DNA of 52,017 nucleotides from Parapedobacter lycopersici_A (GCF_040395035.1 NZ_JBEBRB010000012.1:1-52017); one strand, 5' to 3'. Counted from the stretch's first letter, positions 17,267 to 25,662 are shown. Made by a program: numbers and translations. The notes: a model not told the origin generated them from the letters alone.

Positions 17267-17291
17267 GTTATATTGTAAAAAAACAGTCCAC

Positions 17292-17735
17292 TTACTGGAA
17301 AGGTGCCAATTGATCCGCACTTTCCTTGGCTACTTCTTCGAAGACCTGCTTCAATTGAGTGACTTTATCAATCTCCTGTTCATAATAGGTTTTGATTTCC
17401 GTAGCTGTTTTATTTTGTGGATCGGTATCAAAATCTGTCATCCATTCCATCATGGAATCGGTGGCATTTTCCAGTTTGCCTTTCAGGGCCGTTAACTCGG
17501 TACGGGCCTGTGCGGTATCCAGGTTCGCATGTGTTTGCTTCAGCTGGGGTAAATGATCCAGCAGGGAATCGATTCTGACTGTATTACGGTCGAACGTGCT
17601 GATCTGAGGCATGATCTCGTCATGTACCGCAATCGCCTGGTCGCGTAATTGTTTAATTTCGGCGTCGTCGTTGCTTCCGCCATTACATGCGGCAAAAAGT
17701 AGGAGCGCAAAGCCGGCGGTGGGAATTTTTTTCAT
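17292..17735 (-). CDS. Small predicted lipoprotein, mostly helical
   Basis: A 147-residue protein with a lipoprotein signal (MKKIPTAGFALLLFAAC, lipidated C17). The mature part is Glu/Gln/Asp-rich with regular heptad-like spacing of leucine and isoleucine (about residues 27-147), suggesting a helical bundle or coiled coil. I recognise no named family. It is the first gene of the three-gene lipoprotein-SCO-cytochrome c unit; the SCO start codon lies 25 nt after its stop. A role alongside these respiratory proteins is inferred from position only. Confidence 0.72.
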   Translation of the reverse strand: MKKIPTAGFALLLFAACNGGSNDDAEIKQLRDQAIAVHDEIMPQISTFDRNTVRIDSLLDHLPQLKQTHANLDTAQARTELTALKGKLENATDSMMEWMTDFDTDPQNKTATEIKTYYEQEIDKVTQLKQVFEEVAKESADQLAPFQ

Positions 17736-17758
17736 GAGCGTTAATCTTGTTTACGCTT

Positions 17759-17766
17759 CAAATATA
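17759..17766 (-). promoter_or_regulatory. -7 box for the lipoprotein-SCO-cytochrome c operon
   Basis: TATATTTG on the minus strand, a TAnnTTTG match, 23 nt before the first start codon and inside the short gap that follows the AlbA_2 gene. No clear upstream TTG element. Confidence 0.5.
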
Positions 17767-17782
17767 GGCAAAATAGGCGCAT

Positions 17783-18412
17783 TTATATTGATTTTTCAGC
17801 GTAATATTCCTGATGATCATCGTGGTGGACCGTAATCACGTCAGCCAGAATCAGGTTGACGAGCATTTGCCGGATTTCCCGTTTGGAAAGCCGTAGACTG
17901 GCTGACAGTTCCGGGAGAGGCGACTTCGGGTGCGCCTGTAGGTAGGCCAATAATTTCTTTTCCTTATCCGTATATCGGATTAAAGTACCTTTTGTGCCGT
18001 TTTTCCGGTGGAGCACATCAACGGTTACTTTGCCCGCCAACAGGCTTTTGTCAGCTACCCGGATATACACCCACCAATTTTTATTTTCGTCAAGTGCATA
18101 GTGAGGCTTGGTATCGCTCTCGTCGATATCCACCACGAGCACCAGCTTATCATCAACGTACACCTCCTCAAAACTCGGTTCAATGGCCGGCCGGCAATAC
18201 AGATTTCCCGCCCGCTGGAGCATGTATTTTTCTTCCTCTTCATTTTTCACTCCCTTGACCATCCCGTCATCGGCAACGCCAACCAATAGTTTGCCTCCTT
18301 TATTGTTGGCAAAAGCGACCAGTGTCTTGGCAATTTTTTCACAACTGCTGATCTTGTTTTTAAAATCAAGCTGTTCGCCCTCGCCTTGCAGTATTAATGT
18401 TTTTATCGTCAC
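17783..18412 (-). CDS. AlbA_2 (Schlafen AlbA_2-like) domain protein with winged helix
   Basis: A 209-residue protein starting at GTG 18412. The first 125 residues fit the AlbA_2 (formerly AAA_4) domain: EGEQLDFKNKIS, then LVAFANNKGGKLLVGVADDG, a signature of this nucleic-acid-binding module, and VLVVDIDESDTKPHY. The C-terminal third (about 140-205) looks like a winged helix (LPELSASLRLSKREIRQMLVN). Such proteins are usually called transcriptional regulators or ATP-binding proteins, often wrongly on the latter point, as no Walker motif is present. The target is unknown. It is not obviously in an operon; the next gene downstream has its own promoter box. Confidence 0.82.
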   Translation of the reverse strand: MTIKTLILQGEGEQLDFKNKISSCEKIAKTLVAFANNKGGKLLVGVADDGMVKGVKNEEEEKYMLQRAGNLYCRPAIEPSFEEVYVDDKLVLVVDIDESDTKPHYALDENKNWWVYIRVADKSLLAGKVTVDVLHRKNGTKGTLIRYTDKEKKLLAYLQAHPKSPLPELSASLRLSKREIRQMLVNLILADVITVHHDDHQEYYAEKSI

Positions 18413-18633
18413 GTGCCGTGGTCTGTTTTATAGCTGGCCATCATTTTCATTCCCCGCGATCATAATGATGCAGTTTTATTGATTACCGCCTAATTTAGTC
18501 AGAAAATCTGAAAAGGGGAAACGTTTTAACGCCGTGCCTGTCCGTCGGTGTACCGGTCATTTTTTTAAGTGTTGGCCGATGCTGATTTTTTTCGCGTAAA
18601 ATTTTATTTTAGCGGTGTTTATGTATTATTGAA

Positions 18634-19875
18634 ATGACCAACGAAAACCTGAAAGCGCGTGCGCATACAAAAAATACCCTGCTATTGGTATTAGTTGCTG
18701 CCCTTGGCTATTTTGTCGATATCTATGACCTGGTGATTTTTTCCATCGTGCGCGTACAGAGTTTCCGTGATATCGGGATTCCGGAGTCAGATATGCGTAT
18801 GGACGGCGAATACGTGCTCAATATGCAGATGGGGGGATTGTTGCTGGGCGGGATTTTATGGGGTGTGCTGGGCGACAAGTTTGGACGTGTAAAAGTGCTT
18901 TTCGGCTCTATTTTGATGTATTCGCTGGCCAATATCGCCAATGGATTTGTGAACGACATACATACGTATGCCGTGATCCGCTTTGTCGCCGGGGTCGGCC
19001 TGGCAGGTGAACTCGGTGCGGGTATCACGCTGGTAAGCGAAAGTATGAGTAAAGACAAACGCGGTTACGGAACCATGATTATCGCGGCGGTTGGTGTGCT
19101 AGGGGCTGCGGTAGCTTATTATGTTTCGGAAGTGTTTGATTGGCGCAATGCGTACCTCGTGGGAGGGGGAATGGGGCTGCTGTTGCTTGTATTGCGATTG
19201 GGCACATTTGAATCGGGCTTGTTTAAGGGAGTCGAGCATGCGCAGCAGGTTGCCAAGGGAAAACTGAGTATGCTTTTTACGGATGGCGACCGGTTTAAAC
19301 GGTATATCTATTGTTTACTCATTGGATTGCCCATCTGGTTTGTTGTTGGCATCCTGGTTACCCAGGCACCTGAATTCGGCAAAGCACTGGGCGCCCCCGT
19401 TACGCTGAGCGCCGGCAAAGGCATCCTGTTTTCTTATTTGGGAATCTCCCTGGGCGATATCATCGCCGGGCTGCTCGCACAGCTTACCAAGTCGCGTAAA
19501 CTGGCCGTTTTTCTTTTTCAGCTATTGATTATTGCATCAACCGTCTGGTACCTAAGCAGCGAGGGACTGACGCCGCAGCGTTTCCACTGGATCTCGTTTT
19601 TCATGGGGATTGCCATCGGCTATTGGGCTACGTTTGTTACTATCGCTTCCGAACAGTTTGGTACCAACCTACGGGCTACGGTGGCTACTACCGCACCGAA
19701 TTTTGTGCGCGGCGCATTGATTCCGTCCACCATACTGTTTGAGTTTTTTGCGAACCACCTGGGCATCATTACGGCCGCCTATGTCATGGTTTTCCTGCTG
19801 ACCGGAGTAGCTATTTTTGCATTAAGCCAGCTAAAGGAAAGCTTTAATAAGGATTTAAATTATATTGAGGAATGA
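18634..19875 (+). CDS. MFS transporter (metabolite:proton symporter type)
   Basis: A 413-residue inner-membrane protein with about twelve hydrophobic segments. The MFS loop between segments 2 and 3 is GDKFGRVKVL, and RFVAGVGLAGELGAG fits segment 4 of the sugar/carboxylate symporter branch. The segment-1 motif GYFVDIYDLVIFSIV is like that of the metabolite:H+ symporters (ProP/ShiA/KgtP group). The substrate cannot be read from sequence. A partial promoter box (TATTTTAG, 18605-18612) lies 21 nt before the start codon. No pathway genes adjoin it. Confidence 0.88.
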   Translation: MTNENLKARAHTKNTLLLVLVAALGYFVDIYDLVIFSIVRVQSFRDIGIPESDMRMDGEYVLNMQMGGLLLGGILWGVLGDKFGRVKVLFGSILMYSLANIANGFVNDIHTYAVIRFVAGVGLAGELGAGITLVSESMSKDKRGYGTMIIAAVGVLGAAVAYYVSEVFDWRNAYLVGGGMGLLLLVLRLGTFESGLFKGVEHAQQVAKGKLSMLFTDGDRFKRYIYCLLIGLPIWFVVGILVTQAPEFGKALGAPVTLSAGKGILFSYLGISLGDIIAGLLAQLTKSRKLAVFLFQLLIIASTVWYLSSEGLTPQRFHWISFFMGIAIGYWATFVTIASEQFGTNLRATVATTAPNFVRGALIPSTILFEFFANHLGIITAAYVMVFLLTGVAIFALSQLKESFNKDLNYIEE

Positions 19876-19878
19876 ACA

Positions 19879-20155
19879 ATGAAATCTGCTGATAAACAAA
19901 TCCTTATGGGGTTGTTCTCAGCAGCCGAATCGGACCTGTCGGACGCCCCGCACCGAACGAACGTTTACGAGTTGGTGGGTGCTGGATGAGATGTTACTGT
20001 GTGGTGACGGTCGGATGGAAATCCTGCAGGTGCTGGAATGCAGATTTCCTAAAGCAAAGAGCGTGGTATACGGTACCCGATTTTTTAGCGAATGGGTTGA
20101 ATATCCCGTCGCTGTAGACCTGACATATCCAAAAACTGGCCAATGGACGAATTAG
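19879..20155 (+). pseudogene. Possible frameshifted remnant or two tiny ORFs downstream of the MFS gene
   Basis: Just 3 nt after the MFS stop an ATG opens a 36-codon frame (19879-19989: MKSADKQILMGLF and on to VYELVGAG). One base out of phase, a second open frame runs on past it to a stop at 20153, with an ATG at 19991 and protein-like content (CGDGRMEILQVLE, SVVYGTRFFSEWVEYPV). Together they could be one gene of about 90 codons broken by a single-base shift, or non-coding sequence. I recognise no family. The DNA has no obvious promoter of its own. Confidence 0.3.
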
Positions 20156-20203
20156 CCCGCCGCGTTTGCCTGCTCTTTCAATAATCCAGCAGGCTGCCGG
20201 CTG

Positions 20204-20380
20204 TCAGCGTTTCGGACACTTCTTGCAGCGTTTTCCCTTTTTATACTTCTTACAGCATTTCTTGAAATCGCAGCCGCAGAACGGATGACAGGGGTTCAGT
20301 CCTTTATGGCTGGCCGGATCGGTGAAGTAAGCCGAAGTCGCCTGCCGGTCCGTTAATTCAAAATCACACACTCCATTCAT
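20204..20380 (-). CDS. Cysteine-rich, lysine-rich small protein
   Basis: A 58-residue protein from ATG 20380. The first half is ordinary (MNGVCDFELTDRQAT and on), the second half is packed with Cys and Lys: CHPFCGCDFKKCC, then KKYKKGKRCKKCPKR at the C terminus. Eight cysteines in 58 residues, seven within the last 26, suggest metal binding or a nucleic-acid-binding knuckle. No signal peptide is present, so it is probably cytoplasmic. A TATCTTTG promoter box ends only 6 nt before the ATG, so the mRNA should be leaderless or nearly so. Function unknown. Confidence 0.68.
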   Translation of the reverse strand: MNGVCDFELTDRQATSAYFTDPASHKGLNPCHPFCGCDFKKCCKKYKKGKRCKKCPKR

Positions 20381-20386
20381 GGTTTG

Positions 20387-20394
20387 CAAAGATA
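20387..20394 (-). promoter_or_regulatory. -7 box giving a leaderless mRNA for the Cys-rich protein
   Basis: TATCTTTG on the minus strand matches TAnnTTTG exactly. The initiation codon begins 6 nt past it, close to the expected transcription start. Confidence 0.6.
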
Positions 20395-20470
20395 GTAAAA
20401 CGAATTTATTTAGAAAAATTCCATATTACTGTATGCGCCACATTTCCAGGCCGGTTCAGCACGGTACAAC

Positions 20471-20501
20471 TTGCATACTGCCGTTTTTTTTCCTAACTTG
20501 T
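20471..20501 (+). promoter_or_regulatory. Probable promoter of the CoA-transferase operon
   Basis: TTGC (20471-20474), a 19-nt spacer and TAACTTGT (20494-20501), close to TAnnTTTG. The scoA start codon is 25 nt downstream. Confidence 0.5.
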
Positions 20502-20526
20502 GTACTACGATACCAATTGACGTCAG

Positions 20527-21228
20527 ATGATCAATAAAACGGTACATCACGCGGCGGATGCCCTCCACGATATTACTGACGGCATGACCTTACTGCTGGG
20601 CGGGTTCGGTTTATGCGGAATTCCCGAAAACTGCATCCGGGAACTGGCTCGGAAGGGGGTAACTAACCTCACCTGCATTTCAAACAATGCCGGGGTCGAT
20701 GATTTTGGTATCGGAATGTTATTACGGAATCGACAGGTAGCTAAAATGATTGCTTCTTACGTTGGTGAGAATGCGGAATTTGAGCGGCAGCTCCTGAGCG
20801 GGGAACTGGAAGTAGAGCTGGTGCCTCAGGGTACATTGGCCACTCGCTGCCTGGCGGCGGGATATGGGATGCCGGCCGTTTTTACCCCCGCAGGCGTGGG
20901 TACCGAGGTTGCCGAAGGAAAGGAGGTCCGCCGTTTCCACGGGCGGGATTACCTCATGGAAATGGCCTTTGATGCCGATTTTGCATTGGTTAAGGCCTGG
21001 AAAGGCGATACAGCCGGTAATCTTATCTATCGGATGACAGCCCGCAATTTCAATCCGGTGATGGCCATGGCCGGTAAAATTACCGTGGCCGAGGTAGAGG
21101 AGCTGGTGGAAGCAGGGACACTTGATCCCGATCAGATCCATACGCCCGGTATTTACGTTCATCGGATTTTCCAGGGGGTTGATTATGAAAAGCGGATTGA
21201 ACAACGAACTGTCCGTCAAAAAGCCTGA
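20527..21228 (+). CDS. scoA: 3-oxoacid CoA-transferase, subunit A
   Basis: A 233-residue alpha subunit of a type I CoA-transferase (SCOT/AtoD family). It begins INKTVHHAADALHDITDG and has the glycine-rich CoA-binding stretch LLLGGFGLCGIPEN at about residues 22-35, LTCISNNAGVDDFGIG, and TLATRCLAAGYGMPAVFTPAGVGT. With subunit B it moves CoA between succinate and acetoacetate, so it takes part in ketone-body or branched-chain amino-acid use. The subunit B gene follows after 2 nt. The exact acyl substrate is not fixed by sequence; succinyl-CoA:acetoacetate is the usual assignment. Confidence 0.93.
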   Translation: MINKTVHHAADALHDITDGMTLLLGGFGLCGIPENCIRELARKGVTNLTCISNNAGVDDFGIGMLLRNRQVAKMIASYVGENAEFERQLLSGELEVELVPQGTLATRCLAAGYGMPAVFTPAGVGTEVAEGKEVRRFHGRDYLMEMAFDADFALVKAWKGDTAGNLIYRMTARNFNPVMAMAGKITVAEVEELVEAGTLDPDQIHTPGIYVHRIFQGVDYEKRIEQRTVRQKA

Positions 21229-21230
21229 TA

Positions 21231-21890
21231 ATGCTCGATAAAAATGGAATAGCGAAACGCATTGCCCGCGAAATCAGTGATGGCTATTATGTCAACCTGG
21301 GTATTGGTATCCCCACACTGGTGGCGAACTATATACCCGATAATATTCACGTAGTGCTCCAGTCGGAAAATGGCCTCCTGGGCATGGGCGGATTTCCCAT
21401 GGAAGGCGAGGAGGACCCCGACCTGATCAATGCAGGAAAACAAACCATTACCATGCAGCCCGGAGCAGCAGTATTCGATTCGGCGATGAGTTTCGGAATG
21501 ATCCGTTCGCAGAAGGTGGACCTGACCATTCTCGGCGCCATGGAGGTCTCCGAATACGGTGACATCGCCAACTGGAAGATTCCCGGCAAAATGGTGAAAG
21601 GTATGGGAGGAGCCATGGACTTGGTGGCGTCGGCTAAGCGGATTATCGTAGCCATGCAGCAGGTTAATAAAGCCGGGGAAAGCAAACTGCTGCCTGCGTG
21701 TACCCTGCCGCTGACCGGGGTGCGCTGCATTAACCGGATCGTGACTGAAATGGCGGTATTTGAAGTGGATACCGAAGCCGGGGGCTTCCGGCTGCTGGAA
21801 CGGGCGCCCGGTGTGAGCGTGGACGAAATCCGGAACGCAACCGCCGGAAAATTCATTGCTACCGGTGAAGAGCCGGAGATGGCCCTGTAG
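21231..21890 (+). CDS. scoB: 3-oxoacid CoA-transferase, subunit B
   Basis: A 219-residue beta subunit. The catalytic glutamate that forms the CoA thioester is E46 in QSENGLLG. Other family blocks are VNLGIGIPTLVANY (21-34), NAGKQTITMQPGAAVFDSA and GGAMDLVASAKR. It starts 2 nt after scoA, a tight pair as usual for this heterodimer. It converges with the uridine kinase gene, the stops being 14 bp apart; no obvious terminator lies between. Confidence 0.93.
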   Translation: MLDKNGIAKRIAREISDGYYVNLGIGIPTLVANYIPDNIHVVLQSENGLLGMGGFPMEGEEDPDLINAGKQTITMQPGAAVFDSAMSFGMIRSQKVDLTILGAMEVSEYGDIANWKIPGKMVKGMGGAMDLVASAKRIIVAMQQVNKAGESKLLPACTLPLTGVRCINRIVTEMAVFEVDTEAGGFRLLERAPGVSVDEIRNATAGKFIATGEEPEMAL

Positions 21891-21904
21891 CGAAAAACCG
21901 CCTT

Positions 21905-22549
21905 TCACTTCCGGGCGGAAAGCACCTTTTCCCGCAGTTCAACTGATATTTCATTGGTGATGGCCACAATGGGAGCCGGGTCGTCGGTGTTGTTGATGAT
22001 AATCCGGTCGCACTGATCGCGGAAAGGCAATAAATATTGCCGGTAGGCGGGCAGCACGTGGTTAATCCATTTATAACGGACGTCGTCGGCTGAATATCCC
22101 CGCTCCACCAGATCCCGTCTTAACCGGCGCCGGAGCGCAATCTCATCTTCGGCATGCAGGAATATACGGTGATTCAGCAGTTTGTTGATTTCTTCATAAT
22201 AAAAGATAAATAACCCCTCGACGATCAGGATAGGGGCCGGCCGGATCTCAAGCATGCTGGGTTTGATTGCCGGGTTGTTAAATGTGTAGGCTTCCTTATA
22301 CACCACCTGGCCTTCAAAAAGCAAACGGATATCGTGATGAAAGGCGTTCCGGTCGATGGCTGTCGGCAGATCAAAATTATACAATTTGTTCTCTTCCTGT
22401 GTTTTGGTATTAGCCGGAATATAGTAATCGTCCTGTGAGATCAGGGTAACCTCATGCGGGGCAAAGTGGTCAAGAAAACAATTCAGGAAAAAAGTCTTCC
22501 CCGATCCGCTGCTTCCTGCAATCCCGATTACATAAGGAGGCTTACTCAT
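21905..22549 (-). CDS. udk: Uridine kinase-like P-loop kinase
   Basis: A 214-residue NTPase of the uridine/phosphoribulokinase family. The P-loop is GSSGSGKT (12-19); ISQDDYYIP (about 38-46) matches the Udk substrate-binding segment, and LIVEGLFIFY fits the Walker B strand. LRRRLRRDLVERG (about 139-151) is the lid region. It phosphorylates uridine or cytidine for pyrimidine salvage. It is the third gene of a minus-strand unit with a DUF4905 gene and a LysM/DPBB gene (gaps of 16 and 23 nt), an association with cell-envelope genes that has no obvious metabolic logic. Confidence 0.87.
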   Translation of the reverse strand: MSKPPYVIGIAGSSGSGKTFFLNCFLDHFAPHEVTLISQDDYYIPANTKTQEENKLYNFDLPTAIDRNAFHHDIRLLFEGQVVYKEAYTFNNPAIKPSMLEIRPAPILIVEGLFIFYYEEINKLLNHRIFLHAEDEIALRRRLRRDLVERGYSADDVRYKWINHVLPAYRQYLLPFRDQCDRIIINNTDDPAPIVAITNEISVELREKVLSARK

Positions 22550-22572
22550 GCGGATGCCGATTGAATGCGCCG

Positions 22573-23481
22573 TTAATCTTCGGAAACGTTTGGTGTGCCG
22601 TATGCAATTTCCACCTGGAAACGGCGGTCCAATACGCCAATGAGGTTGGCGGCCGATTTTGATATCACGATGATTGCGTCTTTTGTTTCCGCGCTGTCGT
22701 TGAATTTGCCGACAACTTTGGCAAAGGTCGTCCGGTTGGTCATTGGGTTGGTAATTTTGACTACCGTGCCCACAGGAGCCGTTTTATGTAAAGCCAGCAT
22801 ATTGCCACCTACCTGGTTCAGGTCGTCGATCCATACACCGATCCCTTTCTCGGTCATTTCCCGGATGCCATAGCGGTTTGCAGGGAGCTCCGGAGCGGAT
22901 GCCACGCCGGATGAATCGTCGCTGATGATATCGGATAACGCCGTTGATGGCTCCACCGCTGGCAGCTCTTTGTTTGGCACTTTAATGAGGGTGCCCTCTT
23001 CCAGTAGTTCTGTTTCGTCAGTAAGCCCGTTAGCCCTTTTGATGGTTCCCACGGAGATCATAAACCGCTTGGAAATAATGGCCAGTGTTTCTCCCCGACT
23101 CACTTTGTAGGTGGTGTAATCCTGCGGTGCAAGGTTAGGGACGGCAGGCCGCTCGCCGGTTGCGGTATTGCGTTGCGTGCGGTTTCCTGATGCCACCGCC
23201 GGTGGCGTATCGCCCACGGGGATGCGCAGGGTGTCGCCGACTTTCAACGCTTTGTTGTTGTTCGCAGCAATTAGCTGTTTCACCGGAACCTGATAGTGCC
23301 TGCCCAGGCCATAATACGTTTCTTTCGGGGTCAGTTTATGGATAATGACTTTCTGGCCATTTATGAACTCCACACCAATGGAATCAATTGGTGCGGCGTT
23401 TGCCGAAAAAAGGCAACAGCCAAAAACAAAAAACATCAGAAGATAAAAAGGACGAAGGTTGCTGCTATATATGCTGTTCAT
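22573..23481 (-). CDS. Exported LysM/DPBB protein (two LysM domains, RlpA-like barrel)
   Basis: I take ATG 23481 (302 residues, MNSIYSSNLRPFYLL), since the longer in-frame start would overlap the upstream gene and move the signal peptide inward. A signal peptide covers about residues 1-29 (ending SANAA). LysM domains lie at about 47-89 and 124-168; the second has the clear pattern YKVSRGETLAIISKRF. The C-terminal domain (about 209-293) looks like a double-psi beta-barrel of the RlpA/septal type, with MLALHKTAPVGTVVKITNP. It should bind peptidoglycan in the periplasm. Lytic activity is not certain, as I cannot confirm the catalytic Asp/His of true RlpA. Confidence 0.85.
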   Translation of the reverse strand: MNSIYSSNLRPFYLLMFFVFGCCLFSANAAPIDSIGVEFINGQKVIIHKLTPKETYYGLGRHYQVPVKQLIAANNNKALKVGDTLRIPVGDTPPAVASGNRTQRNTATGERPAVPNLAPQDYTTYKVSRGETLAIISKRFMISVGTIKRANGLTDETELLEEGTLIKVPNKELPAVEPSTALSDIISDDSSGVASAPELPANRYGIREMTEKGIGVWIDDLNQVGGNMLALHKTAPVGTVVKITNPMTNRTTFAKVVGKFNDSAETKDAIIVISKSAANLIGVLDRRFQVEIAYGTPNVSED

Positions 23482-23497
23482 GGTAAATGCTGTACAA

Positions 23498-24259
23498 TTA
23501 TAGTAAATACGAAACAATTTCCTGTTTATTATCACCAATCAGGAATATTTGACTGCCGATCATAAAGAATAGTTCGGGGATCATTTTCGTTAACCCCGTA
23601 ATGACAATGCGCTCATCGATAAGTCCGGAGGTATGGGACACTGCCAGCCTGATCCGGTAGCCCGGTCCGGCCGTTTCATGGAATGCCCAGACCTCGTAAG
23701 ATCCGGCCTTGCAGTAATGGAGATCGCCATGGATGGCATAATGGGCCAAAAAATCTGGATATTTACCCGTATAGGGGTGTGGAATACGCAGGGGTTCGCC
23801 GGAAGGCTGGTCCTGTTGTTGCGTCGGTTGCTGCCGTAACGGTGTTCCATCCGTTACCTGAAGGTGTTCTTCATATCCTGCAGAGAAATTTCGGTGGCGC
23901 GCAAGCAATGTGTCACCCTGTATTGCGAGCAGCGTATAGTTGAACTGTTCCCACATGATTTCTCCATCGGTTGCATTAATACAGGCAATACCCGCACTGT
24001 CCGGACTTTGCGCGCCGTAAGCCCTTAGCAAAAGCAGGCCGTTTATGATCCCCGCCAGGGTCCAGTTGCGATCGCCATACGGAAATTCCGCCAAACAGGT
24101 ATTCCCCGAAGAATAACGGAATACCGAAAAATGAGGCTTGCCCGAAGCGGCGTCGCGCGTCTCCACGGCCATCAATCCGGAGCGAGTGTCAACCTCCATG
24201 CGCCATATCAGTCCCAAAAAACTTTTCTGGAACGCGGTTTTTAACTTATATTTATCCAT
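23498..24259 (-). CDS. DUF4905 family protein
   Basis: A 253-residue protein if started at ATG 24259 (MDKYKLKTAFQKSF); an upstream in-frame ATG at 24391 would lie inside the divergent NfeD-like gene and add a weak hydrophobic segment, so I reject it. The sequence has repeated beta-strand patterns with Trp-rich turns, such as FLGLIWRMEVDTRSG and NATDGEIMWEQFNYT, resembling blades of a propeller. It fits DUF4905, a family confined to Bacteroidota with no known function. The LysM/DPBB gene follows after 16 nt, so an operon is likely. No signal peptide is seen with this start. Confidence 0.72.
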   Translation of the reverse strand: MDKYKLKTAFQKSFLGLIWRMEVDTRSGLMAVETRDAASGKPHFSVFRYSSGNTCLAEFPYGDRNWTLAGIINGLLLLRAYGAQSPDSAGIACINATDGEIMWEQFNYTLLAIQGDTLLARHRNFSAGYEEHLQVTDGTPLRQQPTQQQDQPSGEPLRIPHPYTGKYPDFLAHYAIHGDLHYCKAGSYEVWAFHETAGPGYRIRLAVSHTSGLIDERIVITGLTKMIPELFFMIGSQIFLIGDNKQEIVSYLL

Positions 24260-24327
24260 GAATGCGATGGTGCCGCTATATTCCAGCGGTGCCATATCCG
24301 CTTCAAAAATATAACGATCTGTGTAAA

Positions 24328-25662
24328 ATGTACAAAAAAATAGCATTATTAAGCTGGTTGCTGTTAATATTGGCGGTATCTGTGCACGCACAACGGGCCT
24401 ATCGATTTGATTTAAAGGACGATATCGGCCCCAATGCGTGGCGGACGGTAAAAAATGCCTATTCGGTAGCAGCGGAGTCAGGCGCCGAGTTGATTTTAAT
24501 AGAGCTGAATACTTACGGCGGGATGGTGAATTTCGCTGATTCGATTCGGAGTCGCATACTGGATTCTCCGTTGGAAACGGTCGTGTTTATAAACCACAAT
24601 GCTGCGTCGGCAGGGGCACTTATTTCGCTGGCCGCCAATCGGATTTACATGAGTAACGGGTCCAGCATCGGCGCAGCAAGCGTAGTAAACCAGTCCGGCG
24701 AAATTATGCCGGAGAAATACCAGTCGTATATGCGCGGACTCATGCGCGCGACTGCTGAAGCGAGGGGCCGGGACCCGAAAATAGCCGAGGCATTCGTGGA
24801 TGGCGAAGTGGCGCTACCCGGCATCAAGCCGGCGGGTAAAATCCTGACACTCACCTCCGCCGAGGCATTGAAAATCGGATTAATCGAAGCCGAAGTCAGT
24901 TCAGTTGCTGACGTACTCGCTGCCGAAGGCGTGGATCTGTCGCAGGTAACCGTCCACCGGATAACGGTGATCGACCAGCTCATCGGCTTCCTGATTAATC
25001 CGGCCGTAAGTGGTATACTGATTCTCCTGATCATCGGGGGGATTTATTTTGAAATGCAGACACCGGGTATCGGCTTTGCGCTGGTGATCGCCATAATAGC
25101 CGCAGTGTTGTTTTTTGCACCCCTTTACATTCAGGGGCTGGCAGACAATTGGGAGATCGCGTTGTTTGTGGCCGGCATTGTTCTCGTCCTGCTGGAAGTG
25201 TTCGTGATTCCCGGTTTTGGCGTGGCTGGTATACTGGGCATTGTCTTTCTGGTCTGTGGCCTCGCATTCAGTCTGGTATTTAACGATTATTTCAATTTCA
25301 CCGTTGTGGCACCCGGCATGCTGTTCAATGCATTTCTGCTTGTTATTGTTTCCATGGTCATGGCGATCGTGCTCCTCGTGGTGTTTGGTAAAAGCATGCT
25401 GAATACCCGGGCATTCAGGCGCCTGGTCCTGCAGGATGAACAGCGGGCCGTGGAAGGGTACACGTCGTCGAAGATGGATCTCGAGCTGGTCAATAAAAGC
25501 GGTATTGCCAAAACGGTACTGCGGCCTTCGGGGAAAGTCGAAATTGAAGGCAAGTGGTACGATGCCGTGGCGCTGGACGGGTTCATCGATATCGGCGAAG
25601 AAATTTATGTGGAGCGCCAGGCAAACTATAATCTCTTTGTCAGAAAAAGACGTGAAACCTGA
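24328..25662 (+). CDS. NfeD-like membrane serine protease (ClpP/SppA-type domain)
   Basis: A 444-residue protein starting at ATG 24328. A signal or anchor (about residues 4-21, ending VHAQ) precedes a ClpP-class protease domain (about 24-215) with the probable nucleophile S94 in NAASAGAL and K130 in MPEKYQ as general base. A transmembrane part follows (about 220-350, five or so segments) and a small C-terminal OB-like NfeD domain (about 375-440). Archaeal relatives cut stomatin tails and act with stomatin-like proteins. No stomatin gene is adjacent here. It faces away from the DUF4905 gene across a 68-bp gap that must hold both promoters. Confidence 0.87.
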   Translation: MYKKIALLSWLLLILAVSVHAQRAYRFDLKDDIGPNAWRTVKNAYSVAAESGAELILIELNTYGGMVNFADSIRSRILDSPLETVVFINHNAASAGALISLAANRIYMSNGSSIGAASVVNQSGEIMPEKYQSYMRGLMRATAEARGRDPKIAEAFVDGEVALPGIKPAGKILTLTSAEALKIGLIEAEVSSVADVLAAEGVDLSQVTVHRITVIDQLIGFLINPAVSGILILLIIGGIYFEMQTPGIGFALVIAIIAAVLFFAPLYIQGLADNWEIALFVAGIVLVLLEVFVIPGFGVAGILGIVFLVCGLAFSLVFNDYFNFTVVAPGMLFNAFLLVIVSMVMAIVLLVVFGKSMLNTRAFRRLVLQDEQRAVEGYTSSKMDLELVNKSGIAKTVLRPSGKVEIEGKWYDAVALDGFIDIGEEIYVERQANYNLFVRKRRET

